A stretch of 64,000 bases of DNA from Microvirga lupini (lineage in GTDB: Bacteria; Pseudomonadota; Alphaproteobacteria; Rhizobiales; Beijerinckiaceae): assembly GCF_014191055.1 (NCBI RefSeq), contig NZ_JACHWB010000011.1, positions 1-64,000 of the forward strand, given 5' to 3'. The notes below the pieces were generated by a model, which was given only the letters and a program-made list of their open reading frames with translations, was not told where the DNA came from and did no database searches. This document shows positions 62,557-64,000 of the stretch, piece after piece (within the stretch, counting starts at the first letter, position 1; each line of letters starts with the position of its first letter). The position numbers and the translations under genes are program-made.

Positions 62557-62874
62557 CGTTGAGCCTCCGGTAAGCTTGATACGCGCTACGACACGGGTTT
62601 GCCGTTGGAAGTGGTCCGAAACCTAATCGCCCAGTGCCCGACAAGGCAAGAGAGATGCTTGGCGCCTGACTGGGGCAAGGAGGGATCCCTTGCTTTTCTG
62701 AAAGAAAGTATCATTTAGTGCCCGGTCATAAAGCCATGATCGGCAGCCGTATCCTAGTGTGATACCCCTCCGGTCCGACTATGCCACTGGGACGATTCGC
62801 TGGCCCGACCGGTTGGGAGGGCCCCGGGTTCAAGCTGGGCGGAAAGGATCTCTCAAAGTGAGTGAAGCAGGCCT
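62557..62874. other. Promoter-bearing gap before the PIG-L gene
   Basis: About 320 bases with no gene. The first 100 bases probably hold the promoter of the gene ending at 62092, and the remainder that of the PIG-L gene. No conserved motif was identified. Confidence 0.4.
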
Positions 62875-63672
62875 GTGAGTATGTTGGAGTTCGGACCATC
62901 GCTCTTCATCCAGCCGCATTACGATGATGTTCCGCTCTCCTGTGGTGGGACTTTGGCGCTTCTGGCAGAAGGTGGACATGAGCCACGCATGGTCACGGTG
63001 TTTGCCGGTGAGCTGGTTGACGAGATGATAGGGGAGTTCGCCGCCTGGAAGCATGCGCGGTGGAAGGTCAAGGATGCGGAGCAGGTCTTGGCCGTCCGCC
63101 GTGCCGAGGATGCGGAGGCAGCCCGCGCGCTGGGCTCATCGGTCCGCTGGCTCGGGTTGCCTGATGCCATTTACCGTGGCGAGCGCTACCAGTCCGATCC
63201 CGAACTTTTCGGCGCTTTGAAACCAGAGGAGCGGGAACTCGCCGCTCATCTGGCAGAAGAAATTCGCCAGTTGCCTGAGTGGCGTCAGGGCACGCAGGTC
63301 TACGTTCCCTTGGGCATCGGCTCCCACGTGGATCACCAGCTTGTTTTCGAGACTGGACGACACCTCGCAGCCGCGGGCGTTAAGGTCTATGCCTATGAAG
63401 ATTGCCCTTACGCGATCCACACGCCTGCCGGTGTTGAAGCGCGCCTGACCATACTAGGCGATGCTGTGGGCGAACCTGTCATCGTGCCCATTGCCAAAAC
63501 CCTTCAGAAGCGCCTCGACTCGATTGCCTGCTACCGATCCCAGGTTCCCGTGATTTTCCGGTTCACTTCGGATTTTAGGAAGACCGTCACGGATTTTGCG
63601 CTAGAGACCGGCAGCAATCTCGGCCCCGCTGAGCGATTCTGGCCGGTTCATCCGCATGGTGGTCAAAGATGA
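62875..63672 (+). CDS. PIG-L family deacetylase
   Basis: A 265-residue LmbE-type zinc-dependent deacetylase. The zinc motif is QPHYDDVPLSCGGTLALLAE with VTVFAGE after it, and the second site is GSHVDHQLVFETGRHLA. Related enzymes remove acetyl groups from N-acetylglucosamine-linked compounds in thiol or glycan biosynthesis. The start is GTG at 62875 or ATG 62881. Its end overlaps the STAS gene by 4 bases (ATGA), so its expression is tied to a partner-switching component. Confidence 0.88.
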   Translation: MSMLEFGPSLFIQPHYDDVPLSCGGTLALLAEGGHEPRMVTVFAGELVDEMIGEFAAWKHARWKVKDAEQVLAVRRAEDAEAARALGSSVRWLGLPDAIYRGERYQSDPELFGALKPEERELAAHLAEEIRQLPEWRQGTQVYVPLGIGSHVDHQLVFETGRHLAAAGVKVYAYEDCPYAIHTPAGVEARLTILGDAVGEPVIVPIAKTLQKRLDSIACYRSQVPVIFRFTSDFRKTVTDFALETGSNLGPAERFWPVHPHGGQR

Positions 63673-63998
63673 TGGTTGAAATGGAGCATAGGGAGCAGGG
63701 GATTGCCTTCGTCCGCCTGTCAGGGCGGTTGGACGCCGCTGCTGCGCCTCATGTTCTGTCGCGCCTGAAGGACGCCGTGGCTGACGGCAGGAGCCGTCTC
63801 GCGGTTGATTTGTCTGAGGTTTCGTTCATCGACAGCACCGGTCTAGGGACCCTGGTGTCCGGCCTCAAGGCCGCCCGCAGAGCCGAGGGCGATCTGCGCC
63901 TTGTCGCGCCCAACTCGCAGGCGCAGCGTCTGCTGCGCCTGACGACACTTGATAGGGTGTTCGTCACCTCCGACACCCTTGACGAGGTCTGGGCTTAA
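63669..63998 (+). CDS. STAS-domain anti-anti-sigma factor, second copy
   Basis: A 109-residue STAS protein (LSGRLDAAAAPHVLSRLKDA, VSFIDSTGLGTLVS with the phosphorylatable Ser or Thr). It is a paralogue of the protein at 61275, with IDSTGLG rather than IDSSGLG. It starts in an ATGA overlap with the PIG-L gene. The window ends 2 bases after its stop, so further partner-switching genes may follow. Confidence 0.9.
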   Translation: MMVEMEHREQGIAFVRLSGRLDAAAAPHVLSRLKDAVADGRSRLAVDLSEVSFIDSTGLGTLVSGLKAARRAEGDLRLVAPNSQAQRLLRLTTLDRVFVTSDTLDEVWA

Positions 63999-64000
63999 GA

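Noticed and set aside
61568..62644. Long minus-strand frame opposite the RsbW-like gene
   Set aside because: It overlaps a convincing GHKL kinase on the plus strand and lacks family similarity.
1..64000. tRNA, rRNA, CRISPR arrays or complete insertion sequences
   Set aside because: No cloverleaf-like tRNA sequence, rRNA segment, regular repeat-spacer array or transposase frame was recognised by eye. A dedicated scan would be needed to exclude short or degenerate cases.

Overview
The window reads as chromosomal DNA of a GC-rich alphaproteobacterium of the Hyphomicrobiales, most like Microvirga or Methylobacterium. This is inferred from an HWE-type histidine kinase fused to CheB/CheR, a DUF6894 protein, small coiled-coil proteins, KPN_01854/Avi_7169-type flavin-monooxygenase genes and overall codon use. 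No rRNA, tRNA, CRISPR array or complete insertion sequence was recognised.

Layout. 1-99: tail of a CoA-transferase subunit. 832-1956: AI-2E-type membrane protein. 2036-9505 (minus strand): AbgT-type transporter, peptidase T-like M20 hydrolase, SLC13 permease with RCK_C domains, exported amidohydrolase and a DUF4105 membrane protein; this looks like a peptide or amide uptake and hydrolysis locus. 9754-12899: NarL-type two-component system 1. 13296-16048: small envelope proteins (glycine-zipper lipoprotein, two small membrane proteins, HdeD-like, DUF1269), two of them frameshifted. 17136-18425: unknown winged-helix protein of lower GC. 18541-27067: an envelope or sulfatase locus with a decayed sulfatase and formylglycine-generating enzyme (FGE) fragment, paired small secreted paralogues, an outer-membrane barrel, a periplasmic HAD phosphatase, an exported serine protease, and an intact translationally coupled FGE-arylsulfatase pair. 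27348-29847: two-component system 2, a paralogue of system 1. 29896: exported beta-carbonic anhydrase. 31203-39634: DUF6894 protein, CheY-like regulator, CheB-CheR-PAS-HWE kinase, CheB, Crp/Fnr regulator, small coiled-coil proteins, cupin and an SDR remnant. 40330-49330: FMN reductase, Lrp regulator, peptide-type ABC transporter, luciferase-like monooxygenase and two AhpD-like proteins. 49404-55285: siderophore uptake (ABC importer plus TonB receptor). 55561: LysR-type HTH fused to a TrpD2/YbiB-like domain. 57078-59220: EamA protein, GAF protein and GH10 xylanase. 59294-63998: RsbU/RsbV/RsbW-like partner-switching module, PIG-L deacetylase and a second STAS protein.

The most notable pattern is a recurring directional motif, roughly GGGTTTNNCCC. 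It lies 64-207 nt upstream of ten genes between 4.6 and 29.2 kb, including all four genes of the two paralogous two-component systems. I infer an autoregulated regulon that unites the amidohydrolase and AbgT operons, small envelope proteins, sulfatase maturation and the sensors themselves. A second probable regulatory signal is a pair of GTTCT-N6-AGAAC palindromes between the Lrp regulator and the ABC transporter/monooxygenase operon.

Several genes between 13 and 25 kb carry frameshifts. The sulfatase copy is clearly decayed, but the single-base shifts in the two small genes could be sequence errors.
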